Source of the DNA: Defluviicoccus sp.
GTDB lineage: Bacteria > Pseudomonadota > Alphaproteobacteria > MPNO01
Direction: 5' to 3'
DNA: 32,504 nucleotides
Assembly (NCBI GenBank): GCA_028821395.1
Contig: JAPPGP010000005.1
Span: 1 to 32,504, forward strand
The notes under the pieces were generated by a model that ran no database searches, was not told where the DNA came from, and was given only the letters and a program-made list of their open reading frames with translations. Made by a program: the position numbers and the translations under genes. Of this stretch, positions 1-8,149 are shown piece by piece. How positions within the stretch are numbered: the first letter of the stretch is position 1; every line of letters starts with the position of its first letter.

Positions 1-97
1 GACTTGTTCCGGCCACCCATTGGCACCGCCACCTCGCCCGAAGGGGCGTTGTGCCGGCGGCACCTGTTGGTGCCCGGATCAAGTCCGGGCATGACGA
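1..97. repeat. Dispersed palindromic repeat, copy 1 (cut by window edge)
   Basis: Left arm is GACTTGTTCCGGCCACC at 1-17, right arm is the related inverted word TGCCCGGATCAAGTCCGGGC at 71-90 followed by ATGACGAG. The same words recur at about 288, 12507, 14820, 17194, 22621 and 31331. The left end is outside the window. Confidence 0.6.
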
Positions 98-287
98 GTG
101 GGGGGAGTATGGGAGGCGTGGGGCGCACGGGGCGACCTGGAAGCACTGGAGAGCGGGGCGTGGGGGCCGTTCCCCCACGATGCCGGGCGCGGGCGCGGGC
201 GAGCGTGCCGCGCGCAGGACCGCCCCGCCGCTCTGTCCCTCCGCCGCTTCCCGATGCTCCGCCACGCTCTCCCCGCCTCCTCCTACC

Positions 288-318
288 CGTCATGGCCGGA
301 CTTGTTCCGGCCACCAAC
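288..318. repeat. Dispersed palindromic repeat, copy 2
   Basis: CGTCATGGCCGGACTTGTTC followed by CGGCCACC. The core TGGCCGGACTTGTTCCGGCCA is an imperfect palindrome. It is nearly identical to the copy at 17194-17223. Confidence 0.65.
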
Positions 319-541
319 TGGCGCCGCCGGCACAACGCCCCGTCGGGGGAGGCGGCGGCACCTGCGGTGCGCGCGGCGAAACAGGTGGGAGGCCGCGCTT
401 GCGCCCTTGCCCCTAGACCGGCCTTTTCCTTCCACGTCGCAGAGTGCAAATTGATCGTCCCAGGCGAGACCGTCGAGGCCGGGCGCCCGGTCGGAAACCC
501 GGGCCTGGCAACGACGGCGCCGCTCGCCGAGGAGAACACGG

Positions 542-2281
542 ATGCTCACCAGGCTCACCGTCCGCAACTTCAAGCGCTTCGGCGAGGTGGAGGTCGAGCT
601 GGGCAACCCGGTCGTATTCATCGGTCCCAACAATTCGGGCAAGACCTCGGCCATGCAGGCCCTCGCCTTGTGGGACATCGGCGTCAAGCGGTGGAACGAG
701 CGGCGGGCGGGCAAGAGCACGCCCGAAAAGCGTCCGGGCGTGACGGTCAACCGCAGGGACCTGTTCGCCATCCCCCATCCCAGCGCCGTGCATCTGTGGC
801 GCGACCTGCATGTGCGGGACGTACAGCGTGTCGATGGTCGCCAACGCACCCGCAACGTGCGGATCGACCTGATCGTCGAGGGCGTCGACGAGGACCGGGC
901 ATGGAGCTGCGGCCTGGAATTCGACTATGCGAACGAGGAGTCGTTTTACTGCCGCCCTCTTCGGCTCGACGAGGGCGGGCCGCCAAGCCGGATGCCTATC
1001 CCGAGCGAGGCCGGATCGGTGCGGCTCGCCTTTCTTCCGCCGATGTCCGGCCTCGCCGCCAACGAGACCCGGCTGGATCAGGGCGCCGTCAACGTCAGGG
1101 TCGGCGAAGGCCGCACGGCGGAGGTATTGCGCAATCTGTGCTTCCGCGTCCTGGAGGAAGATCGCGACCGGTGGACGTCGCTGGTCGAGCGAATCGAGGC
1201 GCTGTTCGGGGTGGCCCTGGAACAACCGCGCTACGTCGAAGAGCGTGGCGAGATCACGATGGGGTACCGGGAGGGCGATTGCGTTCTCGACCTCTCGTCG
1301 AGCGGGCGGGGCTTGCAGCAGACGCTCCTGATCCTTGCCTACATGCACGCCAACCCGGGCGCGGTCATCTTGCTGGACGAGCCGGACGCGCATCTCGAAA
1401 TACTGCGCCAGCGGCAGATCTACGCGCTCATTTCCGAGGTCGCGTCGGAAAGTGGCAGCCAGATCATCGCGGCCAGTCACTCGGAGGTCCTGCTGAACGA
1501 GGCCGCGGACAGGGACCTGGTGATTGCTTTCGTGGGCAAGCCGCACCGGATCGGCGACGGGCAGAGCCAGGTGCGCAAGGCGCTCGCCGACATCGGCTTT
1601 GACCAGTACTACCAGGCCGAGCAGACCGGCTGGGTGCTGTATCTCGAAGGCTCGACGGATCTGGCGATCTTGCAGGCCTTCGCCAAGCGGCTGGGCCACG
1701 GTCCCGCCGTTCGGGCGCTGGAACGCCCCTTCGTCCACTACGTGGGGAACCGCCCGCCGTCGGCCCGGCACCACTTCCACGGCCTCAGGGAGGCGATCCC
1801 CAATCTGAAGGGGGTGGCTCTCTACGACCGCCTGGAGCTAGGGCCGCCGGACGATCCGCTATTGCGGCATCTCGTCTGGAACAGGCGTGAAATCGAGAAC
1901 TATCTCTGTTCCGAGGCCACCCTCCAGGCCTATGCGCGGACGACCGCCGGGGCGGCGCAACCGATGCCGCTGTTCACCGGTCCGGAGGCCGACGACAGGC
2001 TGGGCGCGATGAACCAAGCGATCGAAGAGATCGGCAAGGCGCTCGAGACCCTCGGCAAGGGATCGCCCTGGGACCGCGACCTGAAGGCGAGCGACGAGTT
2101 CCTGGCGCCGCTGTTCAAGACCTATTTCGAGAAGATCGGACTGCCCAACCTGATGAGCAAGAAGAACTTTTACGAGCTCGCCCATTGCGTGCCCGAGGCC
2201 GAGATCGACCCCGAGATCTGCGACAAGCTGGACGCCATCGCCGCGGTGGCAGAGAGCGCGAGGCCGGCGGGCGGGGGGTGA
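542..2281 (+). CDS. OLD-family-like AAA ATPase with C-terminal TOPRIM-like domain
   Basis: The 579-aa protein starts LTRLTVRNFKRFG, the usual opening of SMC/RecF/OLD-type ABC ATPases. Walker A is GPNNSGKT at residues 28-35, an ABC-signature-like SSSGRGLQQ is at 252-260, Walker B is ILLDEPDAHLE at 276-286, and ASHS with its H-loop histidine is at 311-314. The second half has LYLEGSTD (366-373), ALYDR (426-430) and RREIENYL (448-455). These resemble the acidic motifs of TOPRIM nuclease domains in OLD proteins and in DUF4435-type proteins. OLD-family proteins are ATP-dependent nucleases, several of which defend against phage (P2 Old, GajA of Gabija, AriA/AriB of PARIS). Start chosen because GAGGAG precedes the ATG. 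No helicase partner (GajB) lies next to it, so it may act alone. The role in defence is inferred. Confidence 0.8.
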   Translation: MLTRLTVRNFKRFGEVEVELGNPVVFIGPNNSGKTSAMQALALWDIGVKRWNERRAGKSTPEKRPGVTVNRRDLFAIPHPSAVHLWRDLHVRDVQRVDGRQRTRNVRIDLIVEGVDEDRAWSCGLEFDYANEESFYCRPLRLDEGGPPSRMPIPSEAGSVRLAFLPPMSGLAANETRLDQGAVNVRVGEGRTAEVLRNLCFRVLEEDRDRWTSLVERIEALFGVALEQPRYVEERGEITMGYREGDCVLDLSSSGRGLQQTLLILAYMHANPGAVILLDEPDAHLEILRQRQIYALISEVASESGSQIIAASHSEVLLNEAADRDLVIAFVGKPHRIGDGQSQVRKALADIGFDQYYQAEQTGWVLYLEGSTDLAILQAFAKRLGHGPAVRALERPFVHYVGNRPPSARHHFHGLREAIPNLKGVALYDRLELGPPDDPLLRHLVWNRREIENYLCSEATLQAYARTTAGAAQPMPLFTGPEADDRLGAMNQAIEEIGKALETLGKGSPWDRDLKASDEFLAPLFKTYFEKIGLPNLMSKKNFYELAHCVPEAEIDPEICDKLDAIAAVAESARPAGGG

Positions 2282-2328
2282 TCGTCGATCCGGCGAGGCC
2301 CCGCGATAGGTTGACACTGCCCCGCCCC

Positions 2329-2691
2329 TCACCCGGCGATCCCGAGAAACAGCGCCGGCGCCCGGTTGACGCTGGCCCTGTCGGCGGCGGCGAGGCGGCC
2401 GAACGGGGGGCCGAGCTTCTCCGTGCGGATCGACATGGCCTTGTCGACCGTCACAAGGGACGGCGCGCGCAGCCCGTTCTCCGGGGAGGGCTCGACCCGG
2501 AGGCGCATGAGCGGAGCGTCCGCCGCGGCGGTGGCTACGCGAAGCTTCCGCTTTGTCCTCTCCGCTTCCTCCTCCGAGGGCACCGGATACGCCCGCCGGT
2601 TCCAGAAGTAGAAATCCGACGTGTAGAACAGCGTCTGGCCGCGCTCGTTCGTCCTGAACGCTGCGCTCGCCATCAGCGCGAAAAGGCCCAT
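2329..2691 (-). CDS. Small hypothetical protein (120 aa)
   Basis: I do not recognise the family. The frame is supported by a strong ribosome site (GGAGGGG directly before the ATG at 2691) and by ordinary composition, including aromatic stretches such as LFYTSDFYFWNRRAYPVP around residues 21-38 and a charged EEEAERTKRK segment around 40-49. It begins MGLFALMASAAFRTNERGQT, a short hydrophobic start that is not a clear signal peptide. It converges on the ATPase gene at 542-2281, from which it is separated by 47 bases. No function is proposed. Confidence 0.6.
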   Translation of the reverse strand: MGLFALMASAAFRTNERGQTLFYTSDFYFWNRRAYPVPSEEEAERTKRKLRVATAAADAPLMRLRVEPSPENGLRAPSLVTVDKAMSIRTEKLGPPFGRLAAADRASVNRAPALFLGIAG

Positions 2692-2843
2692 GGTCCCCTC
2701 CGCCGGCGAGCGGAGGCGAGGCGGGCCCGCCGGTCAAGCGGCCGCGCGTCCCCGGGGGGCACGAATTCGTTACCCGCCCCGGGCCGGCGGTCGGCGGAAG
2801 AGGTGTATTGGCGGTTTAGCGTATTTTCCTAAAGCATCGGATA

Positions 2844-2860
2844 GGTCAGCAAGGCTGACC
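2844..2860 (-). terminator. Possible terminator hairpin after phaB
   Basis: GGTCAGC-AAG-GCTGACC forms a perfect 7-bp stem with a 3-base loop, 26 bases beyond the phaB stop. In the phaB direction the hairpin is followed by TATCC rather than a run of T, so rho-independent termination would be weak. On the plus strand it is followed by TTTGTTT. Either reading is tentative. Confidence 0.35.
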
Positions 2861-2862
2861 TT

Positions 2863-2878
2863 TGTTTCACGTGAAACG
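2863..2878. promoter_or_regulatory. parS: parS-like ParB-binding site 1
   Basis: TGTTTCACGTGAAACG matches the bacterial parS consensus TGTTTCACGTGAAACA at 15 of 16 bases, and its 14-base core GTTTCACGTGAAAC (2864-2877) is a perfect palindrome. It lies only 7 bases downstream of the phaB stop codon. ParB loads on parS to form the segregation complex. That ParB binds here is inferred from the match alone. Confidence 0.8.
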
Positions 2879-2885
2879 TTAGCGC

Positions 2886-3608
2886 CTAGTACATGTGCTG
2901 GCCGCCGTTGATGCTGAGCGTCGATCCGGTGATGAAGTCGGCGTCGTCGGCGGTGAGGAACACCACGCCGCGGGCGATGTCGCTTGCCTGGCCGAGGCGG
3001 CCGACCGGGATGCGCTCGACGATGCGCTCCAGCACCCGCTCGGGCACCGCGCGCACCATGTCGGTGTCGACATAGCCGGGCGCGATCGCGTTCACCGTGA
3101 TGCCCTGGGAAGCGCCCTCCTGGGCGAGCGCCTTGGTGAAGCCGTGGATGCCCGACTTGGCGGCGGCGTAGTTGACCTGGCCGTACTGCCCGCCCTGGCC
3201 GTTGATCGAGCCGATATTGACGATGCGCCCGAAACTGCGCGCGCGCATGCCCTCGATCACCGCGCGCGAGCAGTTGAAGCAGGACGAGAGATTGGTGCGG
3301 ATCACGTCGTCCCAGCTCTCGAAGCCCATGCGGTGGAGCGTGCCGTCGCGGGTGATGCCGGCGTTGTTGACCAGGATGTCGATGGGGCCGAGCTCGGCCT
3401 CGATGCGGGCGACGCCCCCGGTCACCGCGGCGAAGTCGCCCACGTCGAACTTGTAGGCCGGGATGCCGGTGCGCTCGCTGAACGCGCGCGCCCGTTCGTC
3501 GTTGCCGCCGTAATTCGCCGCCACCTTGCAGCCGACCTCGGCGAGCGCCACCGAGACCGCCTCGCCGATGCCGCGGGTGCCGCCGGTGACCAGTGCTACG
3601 CGTGCCAT
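2886..3608 (-). CDS. phaB: Acetoacetyl-CoA reductase (NADPH), PhaB
   Basis: Reduces acetoacetyl-CoA to (R)-3-hydroxybutyryl-CoA, the monomer for polyhydroxybutyrate, in the cytoplasm. The 240-aa length fits PhaB. It is a classical short-chain dehydrogenase: TGGTRGIG nucleotide motif at 8-15, NNAG at 81-84, and the catalytic Ser134 (NIGSING), Tyr147 and Lys151 (YAAAK). The PhaB-like segment NIGSINGQGGQYGQVNYAAA and the C-terminal GGQHMY are typical. The start is the ATG at 3608, with a GGGGAGGGTGGGG stretch as ribosome site. It follows phaA on the same strand after 16 bases, so the two form an operon in the order phaA-phaB. No phaC synthase is in the window. Confidence 0.95.
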   Translation of the reverse strand: MARVALVTGGTRGIGEAVSVALAEVGCKVAANYGGNDERARAFSERTGIPAYKFDVGDFAAVTGGVARIEAELGPIDILVNNAGITRDGTLHRMGFESWDDVIRTNLSSCFNCSRAVIEGMRARSFGRIVNIGSINGQGGQYGQVNYAAAKSGIHGFTKALAQEGASQGITVNAIAPGYVDTDMVRAVPERVLERIVERIPVGRLGQASDIARGVVFLTADDADFITGSTLSINGGQHMY

Positions 3609-3624
3609 GCCCCACCCTCCCCGT

Positions 3625-4800
3625 TCAGTCGCGCGCCACGCACATGGCGATCCCCATGCCGCCGCCGATACAGAGCGTCGCCAGCCCCTTGCCCGCGCCG
3701 CGCCGGCGCATCTCGTAGAGCAGCGTGGTGAGGATGCGCGCGCCCGAGGCGCCGATCGGATGGCCCAGCGCGATCGCCCCGCCGTTCACGTTGACGCGAC
3801 CCATGTCGAAGCCGAGGTCGCGCGCCACGGCGCAGGACTGGGCGGCGAAGGCCTCGTTCGATTCGACCAGCTCGACGTCGCCGATCTTCCACCCCGCCTT
3901 CTCCAGCGCCCTGCGGCTCGCCGGGATCGGCCCCGCCCCCATCAGCGCCGGGTCGATGCCCGCCGTCGCCCAGGAGACGATGCGCCCGAGCGGCTCCACC
4001 CCGCGGCGCGCCGCCTCCTCCGCCGTCATCAGCACCAGCGCCGCCGCCCCGTCATTGATGCCGGACGCGTTGCCGGCGGTCACCGTGCCGTCCTTGGCAA
4101 AGGCCGGGCGGAGCTTCCCCAGCGTCTCCACCGTGGTGCCGTGGCGCGGGTACTCGTCCTCCTCGACCGAGACGTCGCCCTTGCGGCTCGGCACGGTGAC
4201 GGCGGCGATCTCGTCTCCGAACCGGCCCGCCTTCTGCGCCGCCTCGGCCTTGGCCTGGCTGGCGGCGGCGAACGCGTCCTGCTCGCTCCGGCCGATCTGC
4301 CACTTCTCGGCGACGTTCTCCGCCGTGGTCCCCATGTGGTAGCCGTTGAACGCGTCCCACAGCCCGTCGCGGATCATGGTGTCGGTGAACGCGATGTCGC
4401 CCATCTTCTTCCCGGTCCGCATGTGGGCGGCGTGCGGCGAGAGGCTCATGCTCTCCTGCCCGCCGGCGACCACGATGGCGGCGTCGCCCGCGCCGATCGC
4501 CTGGCCCGCCATGGCGACCGCGCGCAGCCCCGAGCCGCACACCTGGTTGATGGTGAGCGCCGTCTTGTCTTCCGGGATGCCAGCCGCCATCGCCGCCTGG
4601 CGCGCCGGGTTCATCCCGGCATCGGCGGTCAGCACCTGGCCGATGACCGCCTCGTCGACCTCGGCGCCCGCGACCCCGGCGCGCTCCATCGCGGCCGCGA
4701 TCGCGACCTTGCCGAGCTCGCTCGCGGGCAGCGTCGCCAGCGCGCCGCCGAAGGCGCCGATCGGGGTGCGGGCGGCGCCGGCGATCACGATGTCTGACAT
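3625..4800 (-). CDS. phaA: Acetyl-CoA acetyltransferase (beta-ketothiolase), PhaA
   Basis: Condenses two acetyl-CoA to acetoacetyl-CoA, the first step of PHB synthesis. The 391-aa product matches the usual biosynthetic thiolase length. Catalytic residues are visible: Cys88 in [10 protein letters not shown], His347 in [10 protein letters not shown] and Cys377 in LCIGGGMG. The start at 4800 gives the canonical [15 protein letters not shown] opening and has GGAGGAG eight bases upstream. A longer in-frame reading to 4869 adds a proline-rich, unlikely leader. First gene of the phaA-phaB operon, whose promoter region contains the second parS-like site at 4893-4908. Confidence 0.96.
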   Translation of the reverse strand: MSDIVIAGAARTPIGAFGGALATLPASELGKVAIAAAMERAGVAGAEVDEAVIGQVLTADAGMNPARQAAMAAGIPEDKTALTINQVCGSGLRAVAMAGQAIGAGDAAIVVAGGQESMSLSPHAAHMRTGKKMGDIAFTDTMIRDGLWDAFNGYHMGTTAENVAEKWQIGRSEQDAFAAASQAKAEAAQKAGRFGDEIAAVTVPSRKGDVSVEEDEYPRHGTTVETLGKLRPAFAKDGTVTAGNASGINDGAAALVLMTAEEAARRGVEPLGRIVSWATAGIDPALMGAGPIPASRRALEKAGWKIGDVELVESNEAFAAQSCAVARDLGFDMGRVNVNGGAIALGHPIGASGARILTTLLYEMRRRGAGKGLATLCIGGGMGIAMCVARD

Positions 4801-4892
4801 GGAATTCTCCTCCGCATAGGGGGCGCTCTGCGCCCGGCCCGGTCTAGGCCCCGCCGGCTCGGGATGCAACGGGAAAGACGCGCCCTCTCTAA

Positions 4893-4908
4893 TGTTTCAC
4901 GTGAAACA
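4893..4908. promoter_or_regulatory. parS: parS-like ParB-binding site 2
   Basis: TGTTTCACGTGAAACA is a 16 of 16 match to the bacterial parS consensus and a perfect palindrome. It lies 92 bases upstream of the phaA ATG, in the only space available for the phaAB promoter. With the site at 2863-2878 it brackets the phaBA operon, with a 2,030-bp spacing between sites. Confidence 0.88.
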
Positions 4909-5268
4909 TCGGCCGAGGCGTTGCACGAGCGTCGACCGGCAAACCGTTGATGCGGGATTCGGGGGGCGGCGCATGGGCGGGGCGGGGGTGGAATCGCGTC
5001 CCCCGGGGACGGGGATCGCGGCGGAGCCACCCGGGGGCGATGGCGCGCCCGTCGTGGCTGCAAGCAGCCATACCGCCGAAGATCGTCCGGCCGGCGGCCA
5101 GGCGTTGCCTCGGGCCATCGACCCCGCGCCTCCGCAGTCGCGCCGTCCGCGGGCGCGGTCCGACAAGCTGCCAACCGCGCTCTCCTTGCTCTGCGACGAT
5201 GTCGTCGATAGACTTCATTTAAGCACTTTTCCGCGTTGCTCTGAACCGATGACAGGGGAGGCGAACAA
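4909..5268. other. Intergenic region between phaA and the TRAP operon
   Basis: No gene is convincing here. The open frames that begin in the parS word (giving MFHVKH) have no recognisable domain and no ribosome site. The right end must hold the TRAP operon promoter. A weak candidate is TTGCTC, 17 bases, then TAGACT (about 5187-5215), and I do not insist on it. The ribosome site GGGGAGG at about 5254-5260 serves the gene at 5269. Confidence 0.5.
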
Positions 5269-6231
5269 ATGAGAATTCCCAGGACAATTGCGGTCGGACT
5301 CGCGGTCGCGACGGCGACCACGGTGCTCACGACCACGGCGCAATCCGCCGAGGTCAAGCTCAAGGCGGCGAGCTTCCTGCCCACCCGGATCATATTCGCC
5401 AAGTTCTTTGGCGACTGGGTCGAAAGCGTCAACAAGGAATGCGCCGGCAAGATCAAAATCAGCATCGTCGGCCCGTCGGCCATCAAGTCGCTGGAACAGT
5501 GGAACGCGGTCAAGAACGGTGTGGTCGACATGCATTACGGGCCGGCGACCTACTACAAGGGGGCCGCCATCGAGGCGGGTGTGAGAGATCTGGCGACCAA
5601 CGAATCGGCGGATCAGCGCAAGAACGGCGCCTGGGCCATGCTCAACGAGATCCACAACAGGAAAATGAATGCATGGTTCCTGACCCAGATCATCGATGGG
5701 GTAAAGTTCTACGTCTACACGACCAAACCCCATAAAGACGGCCGGTTCGAAGGCTTCCGACTGCGGTCCGTGCCCATCTACGACGCGTTTTTCAAATGGC
5801 TCGGCGCACAACCCGTTCGAATGAGTGGCCCGGCGGTTCACACCGCTCTGGAGCGCAAGGTTGTCGAGGGTTTGGGCTGGCCGCTGTTCGGCGTGACCGG
5901 ATTCGGCTGGGAGAAGTTCCTGAAGTTCCGCCATGGCCCGGGATTTTTCAGTGCCGGCAGCAACATCCTGGTCAATCTCAACAAATGGAATAAATTGACC
6001 GCCGATCAGCGCGCCTGTCTGAACGAACGGACCCTGTGGCTCGAGAAAGTGTGGCCGAGCTGGCGCGAGGCCCAGGTCAAGATCGAGACCGACCTGCAAA
6101 CCAAGGGCGGCATCAAATACGTCGATATGGGCCAGGCATTCGCCGACAAGGCGGTCGAGCTCAACTGGGCGGATTATCGCCAGGCCAACCCGCAGTTCGT
6201 CGAGAAGATCAGGCCGTTGTTGACCAACTAG
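5269..6231 (+). CDS. TRAP transporter substrate-binding protein, DctP family
   Basis: Periplasmic receptor that captures a substrate, usually a carboxylate, and delivers it to the DctQM membrane parts. The 320-aa protein has a signal peptide: a basic MRIPR start, a hydrophobic stretch to about residue 22 and the likely cleavage AQSA-EVKL after residue 27. Mature length and segments such as LEQWNAVKNGVVDM and MSGPAVHTALERKVVEG follow the DctP pattern, in which the receptor is read as a two-lobed clam shell. GGGGAGG lies 8 bases before the ATG. First gene of an operon with the Q and M subunits in the standard P-Q-M order. The ligand cannot be told from the sequence. Confidence 0.92.
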   Translation: MRIPRTIAVGLAVATATTVLTTTAQSAEVKLKAASFLPTRIIFAKFFGDWVESVNKECAGKIKISIVGPSAIKSLEQWNAVKNGVVDMHYGPATYYKGAAIEAGVRDLATNESADQRKNGAWAMLNEIHNRKMNAWFLTQIIDGVKFYVYTTKPHKDGRFEGFRLRSVPIYDAFFKWLGAQPVRMSGPAVHTALERKVVEGLGWPLFGVTGFGWEKFLKFRHGPGFFSAGSNILVNLNKWNKLTADQRACLNERTLWLEKVWPSWREAQVKIETDLQTKGGIKYVDMGQAFADKAVELNWADYRQANPQFVEKIRPLLTN

Positions 6232-6298
6232 CTTGGCGGACCGCCGGGTACGCGCTCGACGCGCGCCCGGCGGCGGCCAGCCTCGACACGGATCCACG

Positions 6299-6817
6299 AT
6301 GGCGGAAGCAAGTCGCGCCCACCGACGCACCTGGTTCGATAAGCTGATCGATGTTCTGGCGGTGATCGCGGGCGCCAATTTGTGCGGCCTCACGGTGCTG
6401 ATCTGTGCCGACGTGGCGGCGCGGACCTTCCGTCTCTTCTCCATGCCGTGGAGCCTCGACGTAGCGGAATACTCGTTGCTCGTCATCACCTTCGGCGGCG
6501 CGCCTTGGGTGCTGCTCCACGGCGGTCACATCTCCATAGACATCGTGACCGATCGGCTCTCGCCCGAGCGCCGACAGCGTGTCGTCCGATCGGTCAACGT
6601 GCTGTGCGCCATCGTGTGCGGCGTGCTGCTGTGGTTCTCGATCGGGGCCTGGTGGCGGTCGTTCTCGCAAAACACGCTGGTGCATGAGACCTGGATATTT
6701 CCCGAATGGTGGCTGTTCACCGTGCCACCGCCGATATTTCTGATCCTGATGGGCATCTTTCTGCGCTGGGTTCGCCATCCGCAGGACGTCACCGCATCGT
6801 CGTCGGAAGGGATCTGA
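6299..6817 (+). CDS. TRAP transporter small permease, DctQ family
   Basis: Small inner-membrane subunit that pairs with DctM. The 172-aa reading from ATG at 6299 shows four hydrophobic segments (about residues 17-40, 54-72, 94-114 and 137-155), with the usual DctQ features of a conserved acidic/arginine patch after the first helix (ICADVAARTF) and a tryptophan-rich loop before the last. I prefer 6299 to an upstream TTG at 6233 because the extra 22 residues are arginine/proline rich with no family likeness. The ribosome site is weak. It lies 67 bases after the receptor gene and 15 bases before the large permease gene. Confidence 0.88.
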   Translation: MAEASRAHRRTWFDKLIDVLAVIAGANLCGLTVLICADVAARTFRLFSMPWSLDVAEYSLLVITFGGAPWVLLHGGHISIDIVTDRLSPERRQRVVRSVNVLCAIVCGVLLWFSIGAWWRSFSQNTLVHETWIFPEWWLFTVPPPIFLILMGIFLRWVRHPQDVTASSSEGI

Positions 6818-6832
6818 CGGAGCGCACGGATC

Positions 6833-8149
6833 ATGGAATGGTACCAGATTCTGGCCGCGCTACTTGGCGGACTCGTCGCATTCATGCTGCTCGGCATGCC
6901 GGTCGTGTTCGCGTTCTTTACCGTCAATCTCATCGGCGCGTGGTTCGTCATGGGCGGAGAGATCGGCGTGCTCCAGCTGATCCGCAATGCCGTCGACTCG
7001 ATCCAGAGCTTCGCCCTGCTGCCGATCCCGCTGTTCATCTTCATGGGCGAGATCATGTTCCACACAGGGGTCGCCGCACGCGCCATCGACGCCGTCGACC
7101 GATTGATTGCCCGCGTGCCGGGCCGGCTTTCTCTGGTTGCCATCGTCGGCGGGACGATCTTCTCGTCGCTTTCCGGCTCGACGATCGCCAACACCGCAAT
7201 GCTCGGCTCGACGCTGTTGCCGGAGATGTACAAGCGCGGCTACACCCCGTCGATCTCGATCGGCCCGATTGTCGCCACCGGCGGGATCGCCATGTTGATT
7301 CCGCCATCGGCGCTGGCCGTGCTCCTGGGCTCGATCGCGCTGATCCCCATCGCGGAGCTGCTGGTTGCATCGATCATCCCGGCGATCATTCTGGCCGGCA
7401 TGTTCTTCGCTTACGTAGTGGTACGTTGCACGCTCAACCCGGCGCTCGCGCCGGTCTACGATGTCGAGGACATGACCATGCGGGAACGGTTGATGCCGTT
7501 CTTCAAATACGTCCTGCCCCTGATGAGCATTTTCATAGTCGTCGTCGGCAGCATCATCGGCGGCATCGCGACGCCGACGGAGTCGGCCGCGCTGGGCGCG
7601 GTTGCGACGCTGGTCGTTGCCATCGCTTACCGGCGGCTTACCCGCTCGAACCTGATGATTTCGATTACCCAGACGCTTCGGTTCACGGTGATGACGCTGT
7701 TTATCATCTGCGGCTCGATCACGTTCTCCCAGATTCTGTCATTCTCGGAAGCCACCGCGCGTCTGTCCGAACTGGTCACTCAATCGGGCGCGACGCCGAT
7801 GATGATATTGCTCGGCATGTTGCTGATCCTGATGTTCCTCGGATGTTTTATGGACCAAGTGTCGATGATGATGATCACGGTCCCGATCTTCATGCCGATG
7901 GCCGAGCTGCTCGGCTTCAACATCATCTGGTTCGGCGTCCTGATGCTGATGATCCTCGAGATCAGCCTTGCGACCCCGCCGTTCGGATTGTTGCTGTTCG
8001 TCGCCAAGGGAGCGGCACCGGACGACACCACCATTCAGGAGATCATCGTCTCGGTCGCGCCGTTCATCGCAATGGCGCTGATCGTGGTCGCCATGCTGGT
8101 CTACTGGCCCGAAATTACACTGGTCCTGCCCAACCTGATCAGCCGCTAG
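6833..8149 (+). CDS. TRAP transporter large permease, DctM family
   Basis: Twelve-helix-class inner-membrane subunit that moves the substrate using a sodium gradient. The 438-aa length is normal for DctM. Family signatures are visible: LLGMPVVFAFFTVNL near the N-terminus, SLSGSTIANTAMLGSTLLPEM around residues 110-130, the GGIAMLIPPSALAVLLGSIA segment and the FLGCFMDQVSMMMITVPIFMP segment in the second half. GGAG precedes the ATG. It closes the P-Q-M operon. No regulator or catabolic gene is directly attached on this strand. Confidence 0.95.
   Translation: MEWYQILAALLGGLVAFMLLGMPVVFAFFTVNLIGAWFVMGGEIGVLQLIRNAVDSIQSFALLPIPLFIFMGEIMFHTGVAARAIDAVDRLIARVPGRLSLVAIVGGTIFSSLSGSTIANTAMLGSTLLPEMYKRGYTPSISIGPIVATGGIAMLIPPSALAVLLGSIALIPIAELLVASIIPAIILAGMFFAYVVVRCTLNPALAPVYDVEDMTMRERLMPFFKYVLPLMSIFIVVVGSIIGGIATPTESAALGAVATLVVAIAYRRLTRSNLMISITQTLRFTVMTLFIICGSITFSQILSFSEATARLSELVTQSGATPMMILLGMLLILMFLGCFMDQVSMMMITVPIFMPMAELLGFNIIWFGVLMLMILEISLATPPFGLLLFVAKGAAPDDTTIQEIIVSVAPFIAMALIVVAMLVYWPEITLVLPNLISR

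Larger units (their letters stand above)
1..541. other. Gene-free stretch with dispersed palindromes
   Basis: No frame here looks like a real gene: the open frames have arginine/proline/alanine-rich composition and no domain, which is usual for shadow frames in GC-rich DNA. The stretch holds copies of a dispersed palindrome built on the words GGCCGGACTTGTTCCGGCC and CCCGGATCAAGTCCGGG (about 1-17, 71-97 and 288-313). It must also contain the promoter of the ATPase gene that starts at 542, whose ribosome site GAGGAG lies about 8 bases before the ATG. I could not pick out a convincing -35/-10 pair. Confidence 0.6.

Noticed and set aside
4..1602. Long open frame overlapping the repeats and the ATPase gene (plus strand)
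   Set aside because: Arginine/proline-rich, no domain, runs through repeats and overlaps the well-supported ATPase in another frame.
413..1780. Long minus-strand open frame
   Set aside because: Antisense shadow of the ATPase gene with no recognisable motif or ribosome site.
5187..5215. Possible sigma70-type promoter for the TRAP operon (TTGCTC, 17 bases, TAGACT)
   Set aside because: Only 3/6 and 4/6 matches to consensus. Not strong enough to list as a feature.
4892..5272. Small open frame starting inside the parS site (MFHVKH)
   Set aside because: The start is just the translation of the palindrome; no ribosome site, no known domain.
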